Origin: JBIICS01 sp044238735
GTDB taxonomy: Bacteria > Bacteroidota > Bacteroidia > UBA4408
DNA length: 7,247 bases
Direction: 5' to 3'
NCBI GenBank assembly: GCA_044238735.1
Contig: JBIICS010000140.1
Span: 1 to 7,247 of the forward strand
The translations under genes and the position numbers were made by a program. The notes beneath the pieces were generated by a model. That model was not told the origin of the DNA. It worked only from the letters and a program-made list of their open reading frames with translations, and made no database searches. This document shows, piece after piece, positions 1-7,137 of this stretch (position 1 is its first letter; each line of letters opens with the position of its first letter).

Positions 1-3000
1 ATTCAATAATATAAATGCCATCTTCAAGCTTCTCAACATTTAAAACATTGTTTACCTCGCCTAACGTTTCAACTAAAACGGTTTGCCCTAATTGATTTTT
101 AACACTTATACTTGTTCCCTTGTTGTTTTCGGTAATGTTAATGTTTAAAACCTTGTTGGCCGGATTTGGATAAACATTAGTTCCTCCGCTTAGCGTGTTT
201 AAGCCATTAACCTTGTTTTGCTGCATTAAACGTTCTGCATTAACAGTTGGCTCCGGTATTTCGCAAGGGTTTGTAAAAGTAAATTGCCCTGTAATTTTGG
301 CCAAAATGCCACGTGCTTCATAAACCGCTGGGCCATGTGTATAAGGGCACTCGTTAGCTATTTCGTTTAGTTTGATTATTTCGCTACGGTTTAACTGTTT
401 ATTTTTGGCAAATTTAATTTCAGTTTTTCTAACCAAATCTAAAGAGCGTTCCTGCAAATTAGCATTATTTAAAACTAAATTATCCTGCCCATCAAGTGTA
501 CTACTAATAAGCGCATCCTTATTAGCTCTTATTTTACCAATATTACCTTGCTGCGTAGTTGTATAAAAACTCCTCAAACTGCTGTTTTGAGTAGCTGAAA
601 TACTATTATTACTCATTTTATTGTAAAGCAAATATTTAGCATACCATTTAGCATTGTCAGCGTAAGGATTATTATCGGTGTTTAAATACTCGTTATTTGC
701 TATCTGTAAATCGGTACTATCAGTACCTTCTGTACTATCAGTTCCTGTTCTAAAGTTATACAACAAACCACAACTTTCCTCGAATGTTGTTGAAAGTGAT
801 TGAGTATAAGTTAAAACTGTTGGGTTAGGACATATAGTTGGATCAGAAACTAACTCATTTAGAAAGTTAGTATAAAAATAAGGAGTAATCTTGTCTACAT
901 AAAAAGTAGTTTGATGCCCATAACTCTTATAACTGGATAAATGCCAGGTAAAACTACTGTATGTTACAAATTCATTCCCTGAATTTTTATTTATCGTTTT
1001 TTGAGCACCGAGTTTTCCAAGTGTATTAAGAAACAAACCTGTATGGCAGTTAGTCATTTTATTTCTAATTACAGTAGATGTACTATGTAATCCACTAAAG
1101 AATAAAGCCCTACCCACTAATTGTATCGTGTTACAAGCAACTCTGGTGTTAGCAGACGGTTCAACCCGTATACCATTAGTTACCCAATTAGTACTATAAC
1201 CTTTAATGTAGTTAGATTCAATAGTGGCATCATTAGTATTAGCTACATAAATACCACAAGGTGTTTGTCCCGTTTGAGATTCTGTAATATCATAAACTTT
1301 ATTGTTATATATTCTAGGTTTAAAATGGCTTGTTACACTAATAGCCTGTTGTGTCTTATAAATTGTGTTATTATCTATTACAAAACCATTAGGGTTTGGA
1401 CTACTTAAACCATTGTTACCAATTACTATAATACCATAACCCCATTGGTTGCCACCGTTATTATAAACTGTATGTATGTTATTATCATTTACGCCTATAC
1501 TGTTTGCGGCATTGCAATTTTGCAATACAACGGCAAACGGCATATTATTATAGTTATTTTTAACAATACCTAAAACATTATTTGCATAAGAATATTGCAC
1601 TTTAGTACCAAGCTCTAATGATTCAAAATCGTTTTTAATAACAGAAGCTCCATAATTGCCACTCACTAAAATACCCCATTTACTATTAATAAAATTGTTT
1701 TTCATGTTAGGATATGTGGCATTATTTCCTCCCGCAATTAAATTATAATTTGTGGTAGTCCCGCTAGTATAAGCATAGATTCCAACACAAGGATCAGATG
1801 AAATTGTTGTTTGATATTTAATTCTCCGGTTCCCTGTAAGATTCACAAAACGGCTATTATAAATAGTAGCATTACAATTAATCGCCTCTACTCCTAAATC
1901 CATATTGTTAAAAGTAAGTAAGCCTGATGTATAACTACCCATAGTTATAGTAGCAGTATTGTTGTTTGATAAACCATTAATTTCAATACCGCTATATGTG
2001 CGTTGATTTAAATAGGGAGTTATTAAATTGCTTGAAATACTAGTTTCATTATATTGTAAACCAGGATTATAGATGTAGCTACCAATTATGCAATTATTAA
2101 TACTTAGCACATTGTTGCTGGTTGGGTTATTAATAACTATGTTACGGTAATTTTTATTTAAATAAACGGTATTAGCTATTTGTATAACGGCATTACTATT
2201 AGATGTTATTGCCGCTTTAGCATCCTGTATTACCGACAAACTCCTTACTTCTACTTGCACAGCGCCATTGCCACCATTTGCTATAATACCTTTCCACATT
2301 TGATCACATGAGGCTTTTAAAACTGAACCGCCTAATATTCTTATCTTACTACCATTATTCACAGTAATCTTTACATCAGGGGCAATTAAGACTTTTGTTC
2401 CGGCATTAAAAAGCAGAGTAGCATTATTGCCAATAATTAAATCAGCAGTAATGTTTACAATGGAAGTGCTATAGGTTACATTACTATTCAAGGGGCCCGA
2501 AATTGAATAAATTGGTGCGCCGTATAATGCATTAACTTCTCCGTCATTTTGTTCAGGCAGGCTCAATAAGTATGAACATAAAGGATAAGAACTCATGTCC
2601 GGTAATGTAACTTTGGGATATGTCCAGCCGGTAAAAGGAACAGCATTATCATTAAAAACAAGCGAACCCGGGTTACTTGCATTTAATAACCTTGATAAAC
2701 CAATACCAGTAGGGTTTGTTTGGCTATTGCTCTTTACAAAATATAAAGCGCCATCGTATGACAGTTCAATGGCCGAATACTGATAATCAATTGAATTTGT
2801 TACTACATTACTTAAATTATTAGGTTGGAATGTTGCTGCATTACAATCGAAATAACAAAATGAAGGAGCTGTTGTTAAATTCTTAAGAATAGTTGCATAT
2901 AAATACCTACCTGTTTTATCAAATTCTAATCCTTTAGGTATTGCGTAATTTTCTGCTGGTAACGGAAAAATACTGCCAACTCGTGGTAGAATATATTGCC

Positions 3001-3966
3001 TTGCATTATTGGTGAACGAATTAGTATTTAGATCGAAATCAACAAAGGCAATTACAAAGTCTGAAATTAGAGGGCTAGCATCAGAACGATAATATGAATA
3101 ACCTATTCTTAAAGTATTATTACCAGTTAAATTAACACACTCTAGTTCACTGTTGTTTTGGTGGAATTGTTCCATGCCATTAAAATCATTGCCAGGATAT
3201 AGATAGGTTTGACTGGTACTCGATATTACGCCATTGTAATATTCAAAAGCTTCTAACTCTGATGGTGATTTTATAAACAACATACGTTTGTTGTTTGATA
3301 ATACAGGAGAAATTGCAAATTTATATCCTTGCTTATGTGAATCGTCGAGCATATTGGTTAACTCTACTTCTGATCCTGAAGAAACAGTTGAATTACCCGG
3401 TGCTAAATCCTGAACAATTATAGGCAATTGAAAAATTCTACTTATGTACCCAGCAGGATTATTAGGGTCAGTTCCTTTCACCGAATATATCAAATCAAAA
3501 ATATATTCATTACAAACCGGCTCACTTCGTTGAATTATAACGATTTCATTTTCATTAATAATTTCCGAAGGATCATTTGACGGAAAATTTCCGATAATAC
3601 CACCAGGAAGATTAACAATTGTTCCATTGGCAGAATAGATTTTATTATCAATGATATAAAACAGAATATTACCCTGGTAATTAAACGCGCAATTGTGTGC
3701 AACCAAGGCTGTGGTTCCGGCACCACTAGGTAAGTTACTTATAACAGGTACTGTTGGAGGAGTTGTTGGAGAGGGTGGGGGTGCATTAAACTTAACAATT
3801 CTTCCCGGCAATGTCCACACGGCTTGCTGGGGATTTGTGTTTTGTGCTTTTGCCTGATAGTAAAAGAAAACAATGGCAATAAAAAATAAATTTTTAAGCT
3901 GATGGAAAAAAACCCTCTTACCCGTCGTATGGGGGGGGTATTAATCATTTGATTTTGGTCTTTCAT
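1..3966 (-). CDS. Large T9SS-secreted beta-helix surface protein; 3' end off the window, start out of frame
   Basis: One minus-strand frame stays open from 3940 to the left edge. With one added base near the start it gives at least 1,322 residues counted from the ATG at 3966. A signal peptide comes first (hydrophobic core LFFIAIVFFYY, likely cleavage after AKA, before QN, about 3842-3895). A beta-rich part follows, with propeller-like repeats GLEFDKTGRYLYAT (346-359) and AIELSYDGALYFVKS (399-413). An Asn-rich beta-helix spans about 490-980 and includes MWKGI at 557. A Lys/Asn-rich helical stretch carries ECPYTHGPAVYEARG (about 1206-1220), a motif I recall near the C-terminus of similar Bacteroidota proteins. 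A T9SS type A sorting domain starts at NVYPNP (1264) and is cut after GIYIIE. The protein is probably exported by Sec, carried across the outer membrane by T9SS, and attached or released; an adhesive, matrix or glycan-binding role is inference. ATG 3966 and ATG 3948 lie in a different frame from the signal peptide, so the gene may be phase-variable, slippage-dependent or mis-sequenced. Confidence 0.85.
2..187 (-). other. T9SS type A C-terminal sorting domain, truncated at the window edge
   Basis: The end of the large protein reads GGTNVYPNPANKVLNINI, then a beta-rich stretch with VKNQLGQTVLVETLG and LNVEKLEDGIYIIE. The YPNP opening, the 'D..GQ' type turn and the final 'L..GIYII' strand are hallmarks of the Por secretion C-terminal domain that directs cargo through the type IX secretion system. 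The last strand, usually about ten further residues ending in a short basic/hydrophobic tail, lies beyond position 1. This domain is the main basis for assigning the window to Bacteroidota and the protein to the cell surface or exterior. Confidence 0.93.
710..745 (-). repeat. Two tandem 18-bp units encoding GTDST(E/D) twice
   Basis: Positions 710-727 and 728-745 are imperfect copies of one 18-bp unit (15 of 18 bases identical by eye). They sit in frame in the large gene and encode GTDSTE followed by GTDSTD. The repeat lies in the linker between the beta-helix and the helical C-terminal part. It looks like a small in-frame duplication that could expand or contract without breaking the frame. 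Confidence 0.8.
1045..2500 (-). other. Right-handed parallel beta-helix region of the large protein
   Basis: This segment of the large gene encodes about 480 residues of short, Asn-, Ile-, Val- and Gly-rich strands and turns, such as VIDNNTIYKTQQAISV, ATIESNYIKGYS and VIKNDFESLELG. The recurring pattern of 'I..N.I......I.V' is typical of PbH1 (pectate-lyase-type) coils. The entry strand contains MWKGIIANGG, resembling the W-K-G-I motif that opens the beta-helix in many Bacteroidota T9SS cargo proteins. No catalytic residue set of a polysaccharide lyase could be recognised, so an enzymatic role is not claimed. Confidence 0.75.
3906..3912 (-). repeat. T7 homopolymer (A7 on + strand); alternative slippage or error site
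   Basis: Seven consecutive A on the + strand read as T7 in the coding direction. They lie between the C8 tract and the hydrophobic core of the signal peptide. One extra T here would also restore the frame and would give MINTPPIRRVRGFFFHQLKN, with a strongly basic n-region (RRVR) that suits a signal peptide slightly better than the C9 version does. The true break point therefore cannot be fixed to one of the two runs. Confidence 0.6.
3931..3938 (-). repeat. C8 homopolymer (G8 on + strand) in the 5' coding region; possible slippage site
   Basis: Eight consecutive G on the + strand read as C8 in the coding direction of the large gene, just after ATG 3948. Upstream of the tract the ATG frame reads MKDQNQMINTPP. 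Downstream, the signal peptide and the protein are in another frame. Nine C (or six) would give a continuous product through HTTGKRVFFHQLKNL into the signal-peptide core. G/C tracts of this length are unusual in such AT-rich DNA and are classic slipped-strand sites. Confidence 0.7.
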
Positions 3967-3987
3967 AGAATAGTTTTTACAATGGCA

Positions 3988-3995
3988 CAAAAATA
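3988..3995 (-). promoter_or_regulatory. Probable Bacteroidota -7 box for the large gene
   Basis: The minus strand reads TATTTTTG here, an exact match to the Bacteroidota -7 consensus TAnnTTTG. It lies 21 bases upstream of ATG 3966, which would give a short leader of roughly 15 bases. No clear TTG is seen at the expected -33 position, which is common for this weak element. Confidence 0.5.
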
Positions 3996-4027
3996 CCTTT
4001 ATATAAAACAGAAACTTAATGCTTGGT

Positions 4028-4063
4028 CTTCTATATTTAGAAGTATTACTTTTAGTTTAGAAG
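4028..4063. repeat. TTTAGAAG octamer pair plus inverted copy in the divergent promoter region
   Basis: TTTAGAAG occurs at 4036-4043 and again at 4056-4063, exactly 20 bp apart, about two helical turns. The first copy also forms an inverted repeat with CTTCTA at 4028-4033 (CTTCTA, 4-base loop, TAGAAG). The cluster lies about 30-70 bp upstream of the -7 box of the large gene, where an activator or repressor could bind. In AT-rich DNA chance is a real alternative. Confidence 0.35.
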
Positions 4064-4163
4064 ATTATAAACATTATACATTTAGATAACAAAGCGTTAA
4101 AAATAGTATTGCGTTTCATGGAATTTGCAAGAATTTTACAACATTTAATGCTATTTAACGTTA

Positions 4164-4183
4164 TTAAGGTTGATTAACTTTAA
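4164..4183 (+). promoter_or_regulatory. Imperfect inverted repeat in the leader of the DUF3108 gene
   Basis: TTAAGGTTGATTAACTTTAA has 8-base arms around a GATT loop, with one G-T pair and otherwise full complementarity. It contains TAACTTTA, which differs from the -7 consensus TAnnTTTG only at the last base, so it may overlap the promoter of the plus-strand gene. It could be an operator or an RNA hairpin. Confidence 0.3.
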
Positions 4184-4190
4184 TTTAATC

Positions 4191-4208
4191 TCTAATTTGT
4201 AAATTAGA
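4191..4208 (+). promoter_or_regulatory. Perfect 8-bp-arm inverted repeat ending two bases before the DUF3108 start codon
   Basis: TCTAATTTGTAAATTAGA is a perfect inverted repeat (arms TCTAATTT and AAATTAGA, GT centre) that occupies the ribosome-binding position of the gene starting at 4211. It also contains TAATTTG, one base short of the TAnnTTTG -7 box. It could be a transcription-factor site over the promoter, or a hairpin next to the start codon. A hairpin with a two-base centre would have to open one or two inner pairs. No Shine-Dalgarno sequence is visible between it and the ATG. Confidence 0.45.
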
Positions 4209-4210
4209 GT

Positions 4211-5017
4211 ATGCAAAGATGGTGTAAAATAGTAAGTGTTTTTATTTTGCTTTCAAAAGTATCTTTTGCACAAAACTCTTTATTTCCCAAAACCAAACCC
4301 TTTCTTCCTGGTGAACTGCTCGAATACGACGTAGCCTATAAGTGGGGGTTAATATATGCCGATGCGGGATGGGTTAATTTTTCGGTTGATAAAGAAAATT
4401 ATAGTGGAAAAAATTCCTTTCATTTAGTTGGCGAGGGGGGAACAAAACCAAACTGGGACTGGTTTTTTAAAGTGCGCGACAAATATGAATCTTTTGTTGA
4501 TACCGGAAATTTAAAGCCATATAGGTACATCAGAAATTCTAACGATGGCGGACATTGGGTATTTAACGATAATTTTTTTGATGGTAAACAAAATCTGATA
4601 TACTCCTCTTATAAGGATAAACGACATCCAAAATCTAAACTGGATACTGTTAAAATGAATTACCTAACATTTGATCCCATTACCATGATTTACTATGCCC
4701 GAAGTATTAATTTTGCGCAACATAAGCCAGATGATATAATCCCCATAAGCCTCTATCTGGATGGTAAAATGTATTACCGAAGTATTCGGTATTTAGGCAA
4801 AGATGAAATTGAAACCAAATTTGGTAAGGTAAAATGCATTAAGTTTAAACCTTCTTTAATACCGGGCACTTTGTTTAAAGAAGGCGATGAAATGACAGTA
4901 TGGGTAACCGATGATTATAATAAGATTCCAATTATGGTTGAAACCCCAATTTTAGTGGGGATGATAAGGGCCACATTAAAAAAGGCCTCCGGAACACGTA
5001 AGCCTTTCGGAAATTAA
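4211..5017 (+). CDS. Secreted DUF3108 domain-containing protein
   Basis: The 268-residue product begins with a signal peptide (MQRWCKIVSVFILLSKVSFA, likely cleaved before Q21; no lipobox Cys follows). The mature part has the features of DUF3108: an opening GELLEYDVAYKWGLIYADAG (34-53), a run of beta strands, and a closing segment with VWVTDDYNKIPIMVETPI followed by GMIRATL (230-256), where the family typically has 'W.TDD..r.Pv..e..i.iG.i.a.L'. The family is periplasmic or envelope-associated, probably a beta-barrel-like fold, and has no established biochemical function. ATG 4211 is chosen because it gives a complete signal peptide and is directly preceded by an in-frame AT-rich non-coding leader. 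The gene stands alone on this strand, is divergent from the large surface-protein gene, and converges on the TPR gene with stop codons overlapping in TTAA. Confidence 0.9.
   Translation: MQRWCKIVSVFILLSKVSFAQNSLFPKTKPFLPGELLEYDVAYKWGLIYADAGWVNFSVDKENYSGKNSFHLVGEGGTKPNWDWFFKVRDKYESFVDTGNLKPYRYIRNSNDGGHWVFNDNFFDGKQNLIYSSYKDKRHPKSKLDTVKMNYLTFDPITMIYYARSINFAQHKPDDIIPISLYLDGKMYYRSIRYLGKDEIETKFGKVKCIKFKPSLIPGTLFKEGDEMTVWVTDDYNKIPIMVETPILVGMIRATLKKASGTRKPFGN
5014..5017. other. Shared TTAA: overlapping convergent stop codons
   Basis: The palindrome TTAA supplies the TAA stop of the plus-strand DUF3108 gene (5015-5017) and the TAA stop of the minus-strand TPR gene (complement of 5014-5016). The two genes therefore have no spacer, and any transcript ending must occur inside the opposite gene. 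No hairpin with a following T-run was found nearby. Confidence 0.95.
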
Positions 5018-5670
5018 CCCGGCAGGCGGGCAATGTATTTTTCGAGCTGTTCAACCTGACTTTTTATTTCTTCGCTCTTTGGTTTTTGAGCTTTGGCTTT
5101 TCTAAAGTATTCTTTTGCAATTCTGTTTTGTCCTCTTTGAATTTCTATGGAGCACAACTGTAAGTATGCAGCAGCTAAACTTTCCTTATCTGGTATACCT
5201 TCCTTTACAGCCTGCATTAAGGTTTTGCGCGCTTCTTTAGTATCACCCTTCTTTAATTGTACAAAACCAAGTTGTAATAAGCTGGCTCCGGTTGTATCTC
5301 CGGCTAATTTAGATTTGGTATTTAAACTTTGTCTGATACTGCTTTCGGCCTTATTTAAATCGTTCGAAACCAGAGCTAAATTACCTTCTAACATATAATA
5401 TGTTAAACGCACTGGTTTAAATAACAGTTTAGGAAATTTAATGTGTTTTAGGTATTGTCCGGCTAAATCAACATCACCCGCAGTAACAGCCTCCTGAACC
5501 AATCGCATGGTTCCCAATCCAAAATAAAGTAATAAGGAAAAGAAAGCAAAAATATAAAGTAACCAAGCTGTAATTACATCAACGTATATATGAAGTGCAA
5601 CTCCTAAGGTAATGGTAACAATAATTATCGATAAACGGTTTAAAATATAAAATCGTAAAAGATTCATCAT
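5014..5670 (-). CDS. Membrane-anchored tetratricopeptide repeat (TPR) protein
   Basis: The 218-residue product has two hydrophobic segments (about 13-30 and 34-52) forming an N-terminal hairpin anchor. A soluble helical domain follows, with about three TPR-like units: about 88-120 (EGNLALVSNDLNKAESSI), 128-158 (LLQLGFVQLKKGDTKEARKT) and 164-197 (YLQLCSIEIQRGQNRIAKEY). A charged C-terminal helix (about 198-214) ends the protein. With two adjacent membrane passes both ends should face the same side, most likely the cytoplasm, judging from the basic residues around the anchor. TPR domains bind partner proteins; the partner is unknown. Two ATGs in tandem (5670 and 5667) make the exact start uncertain by one residue. 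The gene is transcribed alone, following the terminator of the acyl-CoA dehydrogenase gene, and converges on the DUF3108 gene with a four-base overlap. Confidence 0.85.
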   Translation of the reverse strand: MMNLLRFYILNRLSIIIVTITLGVALHIYVDVITAWLLYIFAFFSLLLYFGLGTMRLVQEAVTAGDVDLAGQYLKHIKFPKLLFKPVRLTYYMLEGNLALVSNDLNKAESSIRQSLNTKSKLAGDTTGASLLQLGFVQLKKGDTKEARKTLMQAVKEGIPDKESLAAAYLQLCSIEIQRGQNRIAKEYFRKAKAQKPKSEEIKSQVEQLEKYIARLPG

Positions 5671-5906
5671 GATTTTAACGTAAATTAAATGAGTGTGCGA
5701 AATTACATAAGTTTTGTTGAATAAAAAATTGTTGGTAAGATTCAGTATTCGAGCTCGTTAGCGGTTGAGCTTTTAGTTTTTTCAATATGCCAAAAATATA
5801 GTAATGAGCTATTCGCTTGCTACAAGTCTTATTCGTTTAAAAAAAATAGCGTATATGTGAATACCTGCATATTCATTTTAGCAAATCCAATCAATTAATA
5901 TCATTA
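5671..5906. other. Intergenic spacer between the TPR and acyl-CoA dehydrogenase genes
   Basis: No convincing gene is seen on either strand. Apart from the -7 candidate, it holds two short inverted repeats: AGCTC (5752-5756) with GAGCT (5767-5771), and TGAATA (5858-5863) with TATTCA (5870-5875). Both are short enough to be chance. The part from about 5671 to 5784 would be the 5' untranslated region of the TPR transcript if the proposed -7 box is right. Confidence 0.5.
5791..5798 (-). promoter_or_regulatory. Possible -7 box for the TPR gene
   Basis: The minus strand reads TATTTTTG, an exact TAnnTTTG match and identical to the box upstream of the large gene. It would place the transcript start near 5784 and leave a leader of about 115 bases before ATG 5670. 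A TTG lies upstream, but at about 24 bases, not the preferred 19, so this call is tentative. A weaker alternative is TAATTTCG at 5699-5706 (minus strand). Confidence 0.35.
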
Positions 5907-5936
5907 AAAAACCCCAGAAATTTCCGGGGGTTTTTG
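5906..5936 (-). terminator. Rho-independent terminator of the acyl-CoA dehydrogenase gene
   Basis: AAAAACCCC (5907-5915) pairs perfectly with GGGGTTTTT (5927-5935) around an 11-base loop that itself contains GAAATTTC. Read on the minus strand, the hairpin is followed by a T-run and lies about 25 bases after the acyl-CoA dehydrogenase stop codon. Because both arms end in A/T runs it could also act on plus-strand transcripts, but no plus-strand gene ends just before it. Confidence 0.88.
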
Positions 5937-5960
5937 TTATGCATTCTTTGTAAATGTATC

Positions 5961-7103
5961 TTATTCAGATAATACTCCTCTCGAAATTACAATCTTCTGA
6001 ACTTCAGAGGTGCCCTCATAAATCTGAGTGATTTTGGCATCACGCATTAAACGTTCTACATGGTATTCTTTAACATAACCATATCCGCCATGAACTTGAA
6101 CAGCTTCGGTAGCAACTTCATTAGCAACTTTAGAGGCATAAAGTTTAGCCATAGCACTTGCTTGTCCGTAATCTAATCCTTGGTCTTTCATCCAGGCCGA
6201 TTTATAAACGAGTAAGCGCGCAGCTTCAATATTGGTAGCCATGTCGGCTAATTTAAATTGTATAGCCTGATGTTTAGAGATTTCTTTTCCAAAGGCCTTA
6301 CGCTCCTTAGAATATTGAAGTGCCAATTCATAAGCTCCTGCAGCAATACCTAATGCTTGTGCGGCAATTCCTATACGTCCGCCACTTAATGTTTTCATGG
6401 CAAATTTAAAACCGAAACCATCTTCGCCTACACGGTTAGCTTTTGGAACTTTTACATCATTAAAAATTAGAGTATGTGTATCACTTCCGCGGATACCCAT
6501 TTTATTTTCTTTTGCCCCAACGATAAATCCGTCCATTCCACGTTCTACAATCAAACAATTTATTCCTTTGTGTCCTTTTCCTGGATCTGTTTGAGCCATA
6601 ACTAAGTAAATAGAAGCCGAACTACCGTTGGTTATCCAGTTTTTAGTTCCGTTTAATAAGTAATAATCGCCTTTATCTTCGGCTGTAGTTCTTTGAGAGG
6701 TAGCATCAGAACCTGCTTCTGGTTCAGACAAACAAAAGGCTCCAATTTTTTCGCCGGTAGCAAGGGGTTTAAGAAATTTCTCTTTTTGCTCTTCGCTTCC
6801 ATAGGTTTCCAATCCCCAACAAACTAAAGAATTATTAACGCTCATACATACCGAAACAGAAGCGTCTACTTTAGATACTTCTTCCATTGCTAAAACATAC
6901 GATAATGTATCAAGTCCGGTTCCACCGTATTTGGGATCTACCATCATACCCATAAATCCTAACTCAGCTGCTTTTTTTATTTGCTCTGCAGGAAATTTTT
7001 GATGTTCGTCTCTTTCAATTACTCCAGGCTTACAATCGTTCTGAGCGAAATCGCGTGCAGCTTGCTGAATCATTTTGTGTTCTTCAGTTAGTTCAAATAG
7101 CAT
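5961..7103 (-). CDS. Acyl-CoA dehydrogenase, short-chain (butyryl-CoA dehydrogenase) type
   Basis: This FAD enzyme oxidises acyl-CoA to trans-2-enoyl-CoA and passes electrons to electron-transfer flavoprotein, the first step of beta-oxidation; it acts in the cytoplasm. The 380-residue length is normal for the family and the gene is intact. Visible landmarks are the helical N-terminal domain (1-120), the first signature FCLSEPEAGSDA (123-134), the flavin-contacting KNWITNG (154-160), the R-K-AFG segment ERKAFGKEISKHQAIQFKLA (267-286), and the second signature QVHGGYGYVKEYHVERLMRD (336-355). IYEGTSEVQ follows, in which E363 is the expected catalytic base (equivalent to Glu376 of human MCAD). 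A base at this position supports a straight short/medium-chain enzyme and argues against isovaleryl-CoA or long-chain types. Exact chain-length preference is not readable. ATG 7103 gives the usual MLFELTEEHKMIQQ start. It appears monocistronic, with a terminator behind it. Confidence 0.96.
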   Translation of the reverse strand: MLFELTEEHKMIQQAARDFAQNDCKPGVIERDEHQKFPAEQIKKAAELGFMGMMVDPKYGGTGLDTLSYVLAMEEVSKVDASVSVCMSVNNSLVCWGLETYGSEEQKEKFLKPLATGEKIGAFCLSEPEAGSDATSQRTTAEDKGDYYLLNGTKNWITNGSSASIYLVMAQTDPGKGHKGINCLIVERGMDGFIVGAKENKMGIRGSDTHTLIFNDVKVPKANRVGEDGFGFKFAMKTLSGGRIGIAAQALGIAAGAYELALQYSKERKAFGKEISKHQAIQFKLADMATNIEAARLLVYKSAWMKDQGLDYGQASAMAKLYASKVANEVATEAVQVHGGYGYVKEYHVERLMRDAKITQIYEGTSEVQKIVISRGVLSE

Positions 7104-7137
7104 GTTAAATCTTTTTAAAAGTTTAAAATAAAGTTTG

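Noticed and set aside
1121..1408. Plus-strand 95-codon open frame, and similar ones at 372-566 and 2595-2783
   Set aside because: They are antisense to the well-supported large gene, with low-complexity products and no leader or motif of their own.
1045..2500. Beta-helix region as a polysaccharide lyase or other enzyme
   Set aside because: The fold alone suggests pectate-lyase relatives, but no catalytic residue arrangement could be recognised, and many T9SS beta-helix proteins are non-enzymatic.
3535..3726. Minus-strand 63-codon open frame
   Set aside because: It lies wholly inside the large surface-protein gene in another frame and has no domain or start-site support.
1..3966. Large gene as a plain pseudogene
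   Set aside because: The frame appears open for about 3,940 bases, with intact signal peptide and sorting domain. One break at a homopolymer is better explained by slippage or a sequencing error than by decay.
3739..3990. Minus-strand open frame of 83 codons starting at 3990 (or 75 from 3966)
   Set aside because: Its first part contains the likely start codons of the large gene, but after the C8/T7 runs it is simply the wrong frame of the signal-peptide region. The downstream residues (Pro/His/Leu/Gln-rich) look like out-of-frame translation. It is treated as the OFF-frame product, not as a separate gene.
4981..5007. AAAGGC...GCCTTT stem as a terminator for the DUF3108 gene
   Set aside because: It has only six base pairs, a 15-base loop, lies inside the coding region and is not followed by a T-run.
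5147..5398. Plus-strand 83-codon open frame, and another at 6397-6594
   Set aside because: These are antisense to the TPR and acyl-CoA dehydrogenase genes, whose protein motifs are clear; no independent evidence supports them.
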